From: Buxus sempervirens
Lineage: Eukaryota > Streptophyta > Magnoliopsida > Buxales > Buxaceae
Assembly: GCA_947561395.2 (NCBI GenBank)
Contig: OX387185.1
Location: forward strand, 38,048,213 to 38,112,212
Direction of reading: 5' to 3'
Length of the DNA stretch: 64,000 nucleotides
Shown: one piece after another, positions 22,695 to 34,010 of the stretch
Layout: each line of letters opens with the position of its first letter
Numbering within the stretch: position 1 is the stretch's first letter
Notes under the pieces: generated by a model
The model's database searches: none
Seen by the model: only the letters and a program-made list of their open reading frames with translations
What the model was told of the DNA's origin: nothing
Translations under genes and position numbers: made by a program

Positions 22695-24484
22695 ACGACT
22701 AGTTTTGCATTTCTGCTACCGATTCTGCTTGGGGTCAGTTCCGGTAGACTCCTTGGATGTTCCGACGACGCCTGTGGGGGTTCTCAGCACTTTCATTATT
22801 CTGCATTTGCTCCATTTGCCTTCAAATCCTCCTTTTTTGTCTTCAATGCCTTGTAAGGAAACAAAGTCCCTCCTTCTTCATTTTGTTGGTTCATCTTTTA
22901 ATCATTGTCAATGAATAAGGGAAGGAGGGATAAGGATTACATGGGATAAGTTTGTGGGGACATATTCCCCTTTATATTGGCAAGTGAAACCAAATGAAAT
23001 ATGTTGGTTTCCATATTCTTTGGCTTGATTCACTTCTCTATTCTCCTTCTTTTTCATAAAGAAACTTTCATTCATATAAGAGAACTTCAACAATAGTGAA
23101 GCAAATGGGTTAGTAGCAAAGTAACGAGAAATATTGTTTAAAGGAGACAATTCACATGTATATATTGAAAAAGAAGATGTTAAAAGGGTTACCACAATGT
23201 TACTCCTTTAATTTGATGATGTAGTGGTTCTCTGAAGATTCCGGCAGCGCTTCCGCGTCCTCCAAATTTTGTTAGGACAAAATGGGAAGAGGTGGGGAAG
23301 GTAGTTTATGCATGGGGTTAGGAAATGAAGAGTTTTAAGCATACAAGGGCATTTTGGGTACTAAAGGAGGCTTGGGTATTGGGGTGGCAGTAATTTGGCA
23401 AGGGTTGGCCGTGGTTAACATGCAGACAGAGAAGGGAGAGGCCAAGGAGAAGGCTTGTTCAAATGAGGGGGGAGTGTAAAACCCCGAATTTTCACTAAAT
23501 AAATAAATAAAAATTTAATACGAATATTTGAAGTGTCAATGAATTTGTCAAAATAAATTGGGGATTTAATATAAAGGAATGATTTGCGGTACTTATAATT
23601 CATTCGGGATGTATAACGGACTAATAATGACAAAGAGAATAAACTTGGAAATTTCGGAAGAAATTGAATGGGTAGATGTGAAAATATTAAGAGAAGGGTA
23701 TTTCGGTCAATTCACATTAGTTATCGGTAAATAATTAAATACGTTAATTAAAATTTGTTATTAGACTTGAGGAATAATAATAGATTTAAATTGGGGTTTA
23801 GATTGTCTATTAACCATGATATTTAAAGCTTAGTAATTGGAATAATGGTATATTGGTAATTATGTTTGATTTGAAGCCTGAAGTCGAGGAGATGAGAATT
23901 TTATTGAAGGATATTAATTATAATTATAGATGATCACACTGATAGGGGAGATCTGGAGTTTGACGCAGATCTGACCGTTGGATCGCGAGATATCGAGTTA
24001 AGTATGGATTAACGGTCCTTATTAAGTCTAATGGGTGGATGAGTATGGAACCTGATCCTAGGGAGATGCGTGGGATCAGGGAAGAATAAAATAGGGTTGA
24101 ATAGTTTTAGTTGTATTCGTAGGATGTCTTGTGCGTTGAAGTTGGAGGCTGCGGCGGAAGAGAAGAAGAACGAGAGAGAGAAAGGGAGACCGAGAAGAAG
24201 GAGGAAGAGGGCATATCTCTGGTTTCTCACCGTTCCTGGAACATCTCTTGCCTGCGAAGAGGAGAGGAAGTCTCTGGTTGGAAGAAGAAAGGATCGTGAG
24301 CGGACGGATGTAGGTAGCACCGTTTTCTCGTCCGTTTTGATTTCCTACAGTTTATTCGGTTCGATTGCATGATTTATGGTTATATAGGTATGTAGATAGA
24401 TTGATTGTATGTTTATATGAATGTTAGAAGCAATTTGAATACAAAAAAATTAGTATTCGAAACTCCGTTCGTCGTTTTGGTTAG

Positions 24485-24512
24485 AGCGCTGAGCTCGCCT
24501 GCACTCAGCGCT
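24485..24512. repeat. GC-rich hairpin (Tekay LTR copy C)
   Basis: AGCGCTGAG at 24485-24493 pairs perfectly with CTCAGCGCT at 24504-24512 around a 10-base loop. The next 150 bp contain further gcgcc, gccgag and cgcctagg words. Confidence 0.75.
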
Positions 24513-25236
24513 CCTAGGCGATGTTCGGCGTTAGTTAAAAATTTGGAGCGCCCGAGACCGCCGAGTGACGGACTATCGGCGCTCGTGTTAGAAGAAAATC
24601 ACAATTAAAATAAAAGAACCGCTCACCTAGGTCGCCTAACTTCGCCTAGGCGACCAAATCGTCCAAATACACAAAAAGGGCTTGTAATCATTACAAGCCT
24701 AATTGTTGATTACAAGCCTAATTGTTAATAATTTTTATTAAAATTTAGTCAATAACACTCATTTGTAATAACTCCTTTTTTTACTTTATTTGACTTAAAC
24801 TAAAACCTAAATACTTCTATTTGTCTCTTTTGACCATGACTAAACCTTAATAACTTGAAAAACACAAACCAAATTAAAATCATGCTATGTACGTGAATTC
24901 CTCCCACTGTATCCAAACTTGAATAATTTTTATATTATAACCGAATCTTAATTAAATTCTATTACCTTAAAAACCACTCACCTATACTATTAAACAATTG
25001 AGTATTAATGTAATTAATACATGATTAGAACCGCACTCTAGCGTACGTGTTATGCATCAAATTTCTTACTTAAGTAAATATCTACCTGACACTAAATTGG
25101 GTTATCATGCTGAAGATATTTTTATATACTGAACAAAATATTATGATTAATAAACTGGGGAACTATTTAGAACCGAACTTTGAACATGAACTTAATATGT
25201 TATAAATAATAATGGAATTGAGAATTATCTGTGTGA

Positions 25237-25569
25237 TGGCTTGGTGGCCAGATTTATTAATAACCCGCTTGGTGGCGGAGATACCCGTTTGGTGACGGAG
25301 ACCCTAACCTGCTTGGTGGCAGAGATACCCGCTTGGTGGCGGAGACCCTAACCTGCTTGGTGGCAGAGATACCCGCTTGGTGGCGGAGACCCTAACCCGC
25401 TTGGTGGCGGAGACCCTAACCCGCTTGGTGGCGGAGACCCTAACCTGCTTGGTGGCAGAGATACCCGCTTGGTGGCGGAGACCCTAACCCGCTTTGTGGC
25501 GGAGACCCTAACCCGCTTGGTGGCGGAGACCCAACCCGCTTGGTGGCGGAGATACCCGCTTGGTGGCGG
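25237..25569. repeat. Hairpin minisatellite, constant TTGGTG loop with covarying stems (Tekay LTR copy C)
   Basis: Fourteen units of 20-24 bp plus an outlying first unit at 25237-25250. The loop TTGGTG is constant (one TTTGTG). The stems are CCGC/GCGG, CTGC/GCAG, CCGT/ACGG and TGGC/GCCA, so changes on one side are matched on the other. Confidence 0.9.
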
Positions 25570-25870
25570 AGACCTTACCTCCTACGGGAGAGATTCATTA
25601 CCTCCTGTGGGGCAGATGTATTTCCGATGGATTGCATCCTACAGGAGAGATACCTCATGTGGGGGAGATGTGATTATGCGTGATTGCATCCCACATGGAG
25701 GATGGGTGTGTGAGTTACCACTGGAAGGTGAGGAAGCTATCTCCTACGGTAGAGGTAGATGCTAGGTGTTCACATCCTGCGATAGAGTTATGCTGTCTCC
25801 TGCAGGGGGTACCTGTAGTCTTAGAGATGTGCATTCTCCTGCGGAGCTTGTGTGGATACTACGTGTTTGC
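25570..25870. repeat. Degenerate small-hairpin field (Tekay LTR copy C)
   Basis: A run of short inverted repeats such as CTCC-TAC-GGGAG, TCCT-ACA-GGA and CTCC-TGC-GGAG at irregular intervals of 25-45 bp. It looks like an older or more divergent version of the neighbouring array. Confidence 0.55.
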
Positions 25871-26734
25871 GTTCTATGGTAGAGATAGGCTACTACCTGA
25901 AGGTTGGCTTTTATTACTGATATGATGATTGATTCTCAGGATGATGGATTGTTTATTTAAAAAGGAAATATTGAAATGTCATAACTGAATAGAATTGCTA
26001 TGATTTAATGAGAACTGTTAAAATGGAATATTATGGAATCACGAATAAAATGTGGAACTGCTCTTAAGATGACACTAAAGAAAATAAACCAGAAACCATG
26101 GGAATGTGAAATATAATACATTGTCCTTTAAATTGAACGGAAATGCACAGGATTAACTTATTTTATTTCGGGCACTGAGTAAATGTTTGTTTTATATTGA
26201 GATTATTAGTTTATCTTATTGACCGTAATTAGTCGTCTATTTTACCGAGCATGAAACCACTGTTATTTTCTATATGTATAAACTGTTTCCTCATGCATGT
26301 GTTACCTACTGAGATAGTTGTATCTCACCCCTACTTCATATTCTACTTTTCAGGTCATCTTGGAGAGGACGCCACGGGTTAGACAGATAGTGGGTTGAAG
26401 TCTAGAAATTTCATATGAAAAGAGTAGGATGATTTTATATAGCTGTATTTATTTTATTGGAATCGTAATAGGTGATTTTGTAGGATATTAAGAGTAGTTA
26501 AATTTGTAGTTGCCTTTCATTTGATTAGTTAATGTAATCGGATGACTCAGCTTCTAATAAATGATTTAAGCTTCCTAGTACTCTGATAAATCTTAGTTCT
26601 TTATTTCCTTATATTTGAATTGATTGTAATGTACCACAAGTTAATGCCTTAATCCGAGTCAAAATGAGAAAAAAAATGACCCGGATTCGGGGCGTTACAG
26701 GGAGGCCTCTCTATTTATAGGCAAAAAGGGGCGT

Positions 26735-26949
26735 GCCCGTATTTGAAGTACGGGCGTGCCTTACCCGTACTTCAAGTACGGGCGTGCCTTGCCCGTAATT
26801 CAAATACGGGCGAAAAACGCACATTTGTAAATCTCGCAGAGTCGGCCGTACGGGACGCGTGTCCCGCCGTACAGCGACGCGTGTCTTCTTCCAGAAGCTT
26901 GCCCGTATTTGAAATACGGGCATGCCCTGCCCATAATTGAAATACGGTC
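26735..26949. repeat. Palindromic boxes upstream of the Tat-3 TATA box
   Basis: Boxes start at 26735, 26763, 26791, 26901 and 26929; steps are 28, 28, 110 and 28. Arms are mostly perfect GCCCGTA/TACGGGC. The gap at 26819-26890 holds degenerate boxes, including CGGGAC-GCGT-GTCCCG. Confidence 0.85.
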
Positions 26950-27508
26950 CAGCACGTTTTTAAAATGTTTGGATTTCAAACCTTTATTCAATTTGGGTTT
27001 TTTGCAAGATTTCGTCCGATTTCTTTGATTATTTTATTGAAAAGCGAGATTCCTTTTATTAAAATATTATTAAACACATTTATCTTATTTATTTTATTGG
27101 TTTATTCCATTTTTGCTACCTTTTTGCCACATGGGCAGTTTTTCTGAAACTTCAACTGCCCATAACTTCTTCGTCCGGTGTCCGATTTCATCAAACTTAG
27201 TGTCGTTAGCACCGGCTCGGAACCACCTATCCATTAGGATCAAGTTTTGCAGTTGAATTGGGGTCAAGCAAAAAGTCAACTTTTTGCTCCTCAAAAGTTT
27301 GACCAACTCATATCTTTCTCATCTGGACTCCGATTCCAGCAAGTTCAGTTGCGTTGGAACCGTGTCGAAATGCTCTTTTCAAAGAGATAAAGTTTGATGG
27401 CCAAATTTACTTGAATCAAAAGTAAATTTTTGGCCCCCTCAGGGTTCGACTTTTAGTTTGACTTTTCATTTTTCTTTATTTTGGGGGTGCAAAAATCAGG
27501 TGCTAACA

Positions 27509-30500
27509 GGAAAATTTGCTTTCCATACAATGGAGTCAAAGTACTTTGGATCTGCTTCATCAAAGCAAAAGGGATCTTCTAAATAGCATTTCTCAGCATG
27601 AAACGCTCTATAGGCAACAATCAAGAGTGAAGTGGCTTAAAGAGTGTGACAAAAATACTGGTTTCTTTCATGCCTCGCTGCAAATTCGTCGCCAGAAGCT
27701 TATGTTGCTTGGTAGGGATTGGTTGTCTGGTAATTCTAACATTGAAGAGGAAGCAGTTTCTTTCTTTTCTAATTGTTTCTCTTCAGCCCCTCACTCTTTT
27801 AATCACTGTTTAGATGTGATTCCAAACATTTTGGACTCTAACTTAAATGCTTCTCTTTCTGAGTCTCCTTCCTTTGAAGAAGTGAAAATGGCTGTTTTTG
27901 ATCTTGATTCTGACAGTGCTCCTGGTCCGGATGGATTTACTGGTAGTTTTTATCAAAGCTGCTGGGATATTATTGCTGATGATTTGTATGCTGCTGTCCT
28001 TGAGTTCTTTAATGGAAGCTCTCTTCCTGTCTCTTTTACGGCATCTCACATTGCGTTAATCCCGAAGGTTAGTAAGCCTGTTTCTTTTTCTGATTTCCGC
28101 CCTATAAGTCTATGCAATTTTTCCTATAAGATCATTTCAAAGATCTTAGCTTCTAGACTTTCTGAAGTTCTTCCTCTCATAATAAGTAGAGAGCAAAGTG
28201 CTTTTATTAAAGGAAGAAACATTTCAGATAATATTGCTTTAGCCCATGAGATGTGTCAAGACATTAACAGAAAGTGCTTGGGTAGTAACATCATGATTAA
28301 GATTGATATGGCAAAGGCTTTTGACAGAATGGAGTGGGATTACATTATTGAAGTTTGCAAAAGATTTGGTTTTTCTGACCTTTGGTGTAATCTCATTAGA
28401 AGATGCTTGGATAATTACTGGTTTAGTATTTTGGTGAATGGTGCTTCTTGTGGTTTTTTCAAATCTTCTCGGGGTCTTCGGCAAGGGGATCCTTTATCTC
28501 CTTTTCTTTTTATTATTGCTGAAGAGGTGATGAGTAGGGGGCTTTCTAAAATGCTTCAAGACGGTAGTATGGGTCATTTTCACACAGGCAGAACTACTGT
28601 TAGAGTCTCCCATTTGTTATTTGCTGATGATATTCTCATATTTCTAATGGTAGAAGGTCTTCTTTGAATAATCTTCTGAATTTTCTTAGGTTGTATGAAA
28701 ATGCTTCTGGGCAGTTAGTTAATGTGGAGAAGAGCTGCTTAATTGCTTCATCCAAAATTTCTCCTCAAAGATTGGACATGTTGCTTGCTATTTCAGGTAT
28801 CAAAAAGGCCACTTTCCCAATCAAATATCTGGGGGTCCCTCTTTTTAATGGAAGGACTACTTCGTCTATGTTTGCAGAACTGTTAGAAAAGATTCAAAAG
28901 AAAATTAGTGGATGGAAGTCAAAATTTTTATCTCTTGGAGGTAAACTTACTCTTATTCAAAGTGTTTTGTCAAGCATTCCCATTTATTCTTTATCTGCCA
29001 TCCCTTTCCCTAAAGCTGTCCTTAAAAGAATTGAAGTTCTTTTTGCTAATTTTTTCTGGGGAGAAAGCTTTGATCATGGGACCAAGAAGCATTGGTTGAG
29101 CTGGGAAAAAATAGCCAAGCCTAAGAATGAAGGTGGTCTGGGTATTAAATCTGTGGAGGATGTGATGGTTAGTCTTCAAATTAAAATGGGCTGGAGGGCC
29201 TTTCATGGGAATAGTTTATGGTCGCAGTTCATGCGTGCAAAATACTTTCCTTCATCTCATCTTCAGAATATTCAAGACAAAAGTGGGAGTTCTAAAATCT
29301 GGAGAAGTATTTTAAAAGTTAAGGATATCATCCTTGGTAATACTGCTTGGGCGTTGGAAGAAGGAAGAGTCAATTTTTGGCTTGATCAATGGTCTCATAT
29401 TGGAAAGCTTTTGGATCATGTTATGTTGGACATGTCTCCTGATCTGGAATTACAAGTGGCTGATGTAATTAGTGAGGCTGGTACATGGAGAGTTCACATG
29501 TTTTCTCAGTTTCTCCCTCAAGTTATTGTTGCCAAAATAGTTGATTTATACTACAAGCCGACTAGACTCAAAGATAGGCCTTTATGGAAAGCTTCTTCCA
29601 CAGGTAATTTTTCCACATCCACGGCTTGGGATTTAATCAGAAAAAGAGGAAATCCTTCCCCTTGGGGGAAATCTTTATGGGCTAGTTTTTTGCCTTCTAA
29701 AGTTAGCGTTTTTATTTGGAAACTTATGAGGGGTGCAGTGGCTACAGATGACCGAATTCAAGGATGTGGTATAAATATATGTTCCCAATGTAACTGCTGT
29801 CTGGGAAAATCAAGAGAATCCATAAACCACCTTTTTGCTTTTGGTGATATAGCTAAATCGGTTTGGTTACATTTTTTTGAATTGTTTGGCTGCCGTTTTC
29901 ATCCTCTCCATGATCTTGTCACTAGATTTTCTTTCTGGTTTTCTCATCCTAATGCAAATGATCAGTTGGGCATTCTTTGGAAAGCTTCTCCTTTATTCAT
30001 CTGTTGGGAAATATGGAAGTCTAGATGTAATAGCAGATTTGAAGATGATCATATGGATGCAAATAGGATTATATCAAAGGTTCAAAGATGGCTTCAAGAG
30101 GTTTTGTACAATACAAAACCGGTCAAAAATTGTGGGGTGAGCAGAACTTCTATCATTGAGAAACTTAATATCTTCATTCCTTCTCTTCGTTTTTCTATTC
30201 CCAAATTTGTTAGATGGAAGTATCAAAGGTCTTGTTCTTTTATTTTGAATGTGGATGGTGCTTCAAAGGGTAATCCTGGCTTGAGTGGAGAAGGTGGGGT
30301 TATTAGAAATGCTGCTGGTCATTTCATTGCTGCCTTCTCTAATTTTTATGGAAATACTACAAATATTACAGCTGAACTCTTGGCTTTGAGAGATGGTCTT
30401 CGTCTTGTTGATAATTATGGTATTCAAAATTTGCACATTGAATAGGACTCAAAAACTATTGTGGATTCTTTTGTGGGTCTCGCTTCCATTCCTTGGAAGT

Positions 30501-30719
30501 TCCTTCTTTACTGAAGAGAAATAAAAGATAGGTTAAAAGTTGCTGCCAGGGATATGCGTCACATCTACAGAGAAGCTAATTTAGTTGCAGATAGATTGGC
30601 AAATGAAAGTTGTATTCATTTCTCTAAATGTGTCTATGAGTCCATTGATGATCTGTCCCAGAATGTTAAGCATTGTTTGTTTCATGATAGATCAGGTTTA
30701 TTTAATATTCGATACTAAA
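27509..30719 (+). pseudogene. LINE ORF2: reverse transcriptase, zinc-binding domain, RNase H
   Basis: Continues ORF2 after the insertion (NLLSIQWSQSTLD). Reverse transcriptase motifs: SAPGPDGFTGSFYQSCWDII, LIPKVSKPVSFSDFRPISL, SAFIKGRNISDNI, KIDMAKAFDRMEWDYI, GLRQGDPLSPFLF and the catalytic LLFADDILIF. A 1-bp loss near 28655 shifts the frame into 28664-30445. That part carries a CxxCNCC zinc region near 29780 (the RVT-associated type) and an RNase H domain (LNVDGASKGNPG, ITAELLALRDGL). A TAG at 30443 and a TGA near 30512 cut RNase H; its tail (RDMRHIYREANLVADRLAN) continues to 30719. RNase H in ORF2 is typical of plant L1 elements. Confidence 0.9.
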
Positions 30720-30897
30720 TGTCTTTTTGGATTGGGATTTTGGTTGTATGTCCCCCCCTTTCAGTCTGTCTTGCTGGTCTTTAGTGTGTTCTTTGCAGGG
30801 GTTTGGTTTTATGTCCCCCCCGATTTGATGTATCTTGTTTTTGGAATTAATCTACAGTTCAGGGGCTGCCTCAACCCTCCTCCCACCGTTGGAGTGT

Positions 30898-30922
30898 CAC
30901 TAAGGTTATTCCTACCTTAGTG
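30898..30922 (+). other. 3' stem-loop of the LINE RNA
   Basis: CACTAAGG at 30898-30905 pairs with CCTTAGTG at 30915-30922, a perfect 8-bp stem with a 9-base loop, 13 bases before the poly(A) tail. Some plant L1 LINEs are thought to recognise a 3' stem-loop for priming; the role here is inferred. Confidence 0.7.
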
Positions 30923-31581
30923 GGTTTTTTCTATAAAAAAAAAAAAAAAAGAGTTATAACAGCAGATTTCAGTAGAACATTTCTCTCTCATTATGAATCG
31001 GATTGAGCTGAAATTTTTACTGTATACTCTACTATATACCAGTTTTCAAATGGCTTTGGTTTCATTGGATTTGGATTTAAATTGAATGAGTTATGGTTAA
31101 ATCGAAGCTTTCAAGCTCTTTTAGTCTGAATTTTTTCCAGATTTATCTTAGCTTGATTTTTCTTCATTTTTACTTTGATTTCCATTCACTCATGAAGTTT
31201 TAGAAGTGATGTATCCACGAAGAGAGTTCCAGCTCATTGGATTGCTCATGTGGAATAATCACATACATTGTGCTTATTTTAAGCATCTCTTGTTTTTCTC
31301 CATTATTAGCAAACAATCCTTAGCATAAGCAAGCATGTGGCAACCGTCTTAGACGGATGAGTGGGGGTGCCTAACACCTTCCCCTGCTCATAAATAATTC
31401 CTCTTACCTTATCTCTGGATTTTTCCTTGTATTAGAGCTACTTTGGCTCTATTTGGATTTTATGAACCCTTTGGTGTCCATTCACACCTTAACTTGGATG
31501 GTGGTGACTCTTATTTTTATCGATCCCCGCATGACGATATCGGAATTCATCCTAGATGACATTTTCATGTCTCACAACACC

Positions 31582-31976
31582 TTATTGAAGTACCGACTTA
31601 CTGTTTCTGTAGAACGCCTAAAATATCCTCGGATAGCTCTGATTTTGACATTATGGGCAATAATGTGTAAAAAAATTGTTACTTGTTCTTCCACAGTTAC
31701 ATACCTTGAATCACACAACCTTTGATTACATCGTAAAAGATGACATAATCTATAAAATGCAGTCTGATCAAGCCGTAACTGATCACGACAAGTTTGGTTG
31801 CTTTCTTTGTACATTCCTTCTAAGAACCTACATCTGAAATAGTCATCACTTAGTGATGGTTCTTTTGTAAGATATCTTTGATGATACCATACTTCAACGG
31901 TAGTCATAGTAGCTCCAACAACAGTAGAAATCATAGGCATGATTTCTTCATCACTATCATAACCACGGTCATCCAT
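31582..31976 (-). pseudogene. Harbinger transposase, N-terminal part
   Basis: A 134-residue open stretch starts MDDRGYDSDEE and includes VWYHQRYLTKEPSLSDDYF, MYKESNQTCRDQLRLDQTAF and VEEQVTIFLHIIAHNVKIRA, the helix-turn-helix region of plant Harbinger transposases. It ends at SRYFNKVL, exactly at the ACACC duplication of the Tat-2 LTR. The protein continues at 17520 and below. Confidence 0.85.
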
Positions 31977-33194
31977 CCTATATGTGATAATTAAAATATT
32001 AATAATAAGGTCATCACGTATGACATACTAAAAGAGTTCAACATTTACACACAAAAAATGATATTCAAACAATTTTCACAATAATTAATTTTTAGTATAC
32101 AAGTTGAAGTTGGCTATCACAATCTGGGTATGCTGATTTAAGTTAATGAGAAAGGTTGAAGTTGGCTGTCTAGGATTTGTAATTTTTCAGAGTTCAAATA
32201 TGTGTTGTGGGGTTTTGAGAAGTGTAAGGTCACCATAGCTAAAAGTTGATGTAATGGACTGAAATCTAAGAAGCAATGCCCTGAATATTCAAAATCCGTC
32301 TACTTCCAAATAGATGAGAAGTCAATTGGCTAAGGCATAAAAGTGTAGGCAACAGAGCTACAAGATTTCAGTGTTAAACATGGTCAGTGACTAATGCTGC
32401 AACTCCATGAGGTTATTTGGAGAACATGGTAAAGGTTGATGATTACTTAACACTATTGGCCCATTCTATTTGCATCTGAATAGCTTGGTGGCCTAGTATA
32501 TTAGATTGTTATTCAAAAATGATTACTTAACACTAGTGGCCTAAAACAGGTAGTTCTTCGACACTATTGTTAGATTTAAGGGGAAAAAAAAAACGAGAAA
32601 GAGTAACTTTAGCTAAAAACGCCTTTTGCCATTTTGTGACCCTATGAAAGATTAGAACTTGAGGATTCATGAAAGCAAGATTTGATGCAATATCTCTCAC
32701 AAGTTAAAACAAGTTGTGACTGAGAAAGTGCATATTCCACATGCATTAAAAACATTTTTCCATTAAAACAAATTGTGACTAAGAAAGTGCAATTTCACCA
32801 AGATGATCATAATATTAAATACTGAAACATTTTTCCATTAAAAACATTTTGTGGAGGAATTTTGTTTTTGAAAACATTTATGGTAACTAGCATTCTGTTT
32901 TCAATCCTATAAGACTGTAAACATTTATGGTAACTAGGATTTTTTCCCCAAGAAGAACAAATGATTAAATTGCTGGAATAAAACAATCACAACAGGATAA
33001 ATTCTATAAATCATCACAGATGTATAGAAAAGAGGATAAAGTCCAAGGATAGATGTATAGAATTAGTTCAAAAAGATGAAATGCATACACAAACTTTCAC
33101 TTCCAAAACATGTATGACAACAGAATTTTGTGGCTGCAAAATATTTCATGTTGGTCCAACAAAAAGAATCAAGTGCATATAAATCAGTTCAAGA
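31977..33194 (-). other. Harbinger 5' region, no gene
   Basis: AT-rich sequence upstream of the transposase start. No ORF or motif that I can support. Confidence 0.5.
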
Positions 33195-33365
33195 AGCAAA
33201 CCTTGTAAATCAGGTTTCTATAAGCATGCTAATGACAACTTGATAGATTTGTTGGATAAAGGGTTTAGACCTGATGAGACCACATATTGCCATCTCATCA
33301 GTGGCTATGGCAAAAGGGGGGAGATACAAGAAATGCTCAAGCTATATTATGAGATGGAATACAAG
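33195..33365 (+). pseudogene. Captured PPR gene fragment
   Basis: The plus strand reads NLIDLLDKGFRPDETTYCHL and then ISGYGKRGEIQEMLKLYYEM. This is the end of one and nearly all of a second 35-residue pentatricopeptide repeat (P type). It lies inside the Harbinger ends, opposite in strand to the transposase. PPR proteins bind organelle RNA; this 50-residue piece has no start, signal or further repeats and is not a working gene. It is probably a host fragment acquired by the transposon. Confidence 0.7.
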
Positions 33366-33922
33366 CTTTGCAAAAGTTTTTTCACGCAGATTCAGAGAGT
33401 TAAAGAGAGAAACGGAGAGAGGTTTTCTTCACAATCAGTCCAAAAGAACAGACGACGGTGGCGAAGAAGACTATGCTTCTGTGAAGAAGAAAATCTCAAC
33501 AAGGATCAAGAGAATGTTGACGAAGGAAGGCTTGTCATCCATGAATGATGAAGATGAAGTCGAGCGTTCTTGGGAAGGCAATCGTTGAAGATGGAGCAGC
33601 TGAAGTTATCGGGCTATCGTCCTCGGGAACTCTGTTGAAGGAGTTGAGACCTATTGAAGAAGGAGTGCTGTTGAAGAAGGAGTCGAGACCTATTGAAGGA
33701 GCGAGACTAATTCTTGCGTGATTTATAACTCACGTGAATTACAAAAAACACCCCCCTGGGTTTGACTTATGATTCCCGTGACAAGCAGGAATTGGGGTCT
33801 AAAAAAAACACGTGAGATTTTGAATTCTCACAGGAATTGGTATCCCAAACATTGAAATTGACTTTTTTTTATCTCAATTCCAATTCTCACCCTCCAATTC
33901 ACGTGATCCAAAGGGACCCTTA

Positions 33923-34010
33923 GGGAATTTCCCTAGAATAACCTCTCTTTTGCATTGATCATATCACTCACAAGGCTTTTGAATCTTTTAGGTGAAATTA
34001 CTTGTGGTCA
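33923..34010 (-). pseudogene. Upstream piece of the decayed element ORF split by Harbinger
   Basis: The minus strand reads FKSLVSDMINAKERLF with a stop, and joins the SEAFTGRGWDILF segment at 14588 when Harbinger and one TTA copy are removed. Confidence 0.4.

Larger units (their letters stand above)
23475..26699 (+). mobile_element. Tekay/Del-type solo LTR, copy C
   Basis: Starts TGTAAAACCCCG and ends GGGGCGTTACA, flanked by the duplication GGGAG (23470-23474 and 26700-26704). Length is 3225 bp. It lies immediately downstream of the TATA box of the Tat-3 LTR. It contains a GC-rich hairpin at 24485-24512, a 14-unit hairpin minisatellite at 25264-25569 and a looser hairpin field to about 25870. 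Confidence 0.9.
21867..27508 (-). mobile_element. Tat-3 family solo LTR (split by a Tekay LTR)
   Basis: On the minus strand it begins TGTTAGCACCTG and ends GGTGCGCACA. Perfect duplication GGAAA at 21862-21866 and 27509-27513. Net length without the Tekay insert is about 2.4 kb. A TATA box lies on the minus strand at 26712-26719, with palindromic boxes upstream (26735-26949) and a second array downstream (22590-22694). Removing it restores the LINE ORF2 frame. Confidence 0.85.
19336..30950 (+). mobile_element. L1-type LINE (interrupted by a Tat-3 LTR)
   Basis: Flanked by the 11-bp duplication GAGTTATAACA (19325-19335 and 30951-30961), inside the Tat-2 LTR. It ends in a run of 16 or more As. 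Net length without the insert is about 6.0 kb. It contains ORF1 with a CCHC knuckle, then ORF2 with APE endonuclease, reverse transcriptase, a zinc-binding domain and RNase H. It is near full length but inactivated by several indels, stops and the Tat-3 insertion. Confidence 0.9.
17526..31576 (+). mobile_element. Tat-2 family solo LTR (split by a LINE)
   Basis: Starts TGTAGACACC and ends TGTCTCACA. Perfect 5-bp duplication ACACC at 17521-17525 and 31577-31581. Net length without the LINE is about 2.4 kb, equal to the Tat-2 3' LTR at 57385-59798, to which it aligns by eye. TATA box at 18108-18115; splice donor at 18220-18226. Palindromic AACCG-N10-GCGGTT boxes lie at 17639-17900. It destroys the Harbinger transposase. 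Confidence 0.9.
14589..33919 (-). mobile_element. PIF/Harbinger DNA transposon carrying nested retroelements
   Basis: Terminal inverted repeats of about 24 bp: left GGGTCCGTTTGGATC then CGTGAATT; right, on the complement, GGGTCCCTTTGGATC then CGTGAATT. TTA duplications lie at 14586-14588 and 33920-33922. Without the Tat-2 LTR (17526-31576) and one duplication copy it is about 5.3 kb, normal for this superfamily. It carries both expected genes on the minus strand, a DDE transposase and a MYB/SANT-like protein. Both are broken. Confidence 0.9.

Noticed and set aside
23461..23474. Polypurine tract before Tekay LTR copy C, implying an internal region to its left
   Set aside because: The last five bases GGGAG are repeated after the LTR at 26700-26704, so this is a target-site duplication and the LTR is solo.
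25469..25765. 98-codon ORF with repeated ETLTRLVAET words
   Set aside because: It is the hairpin minisatellite read in frame, inside a noncoding LTR.
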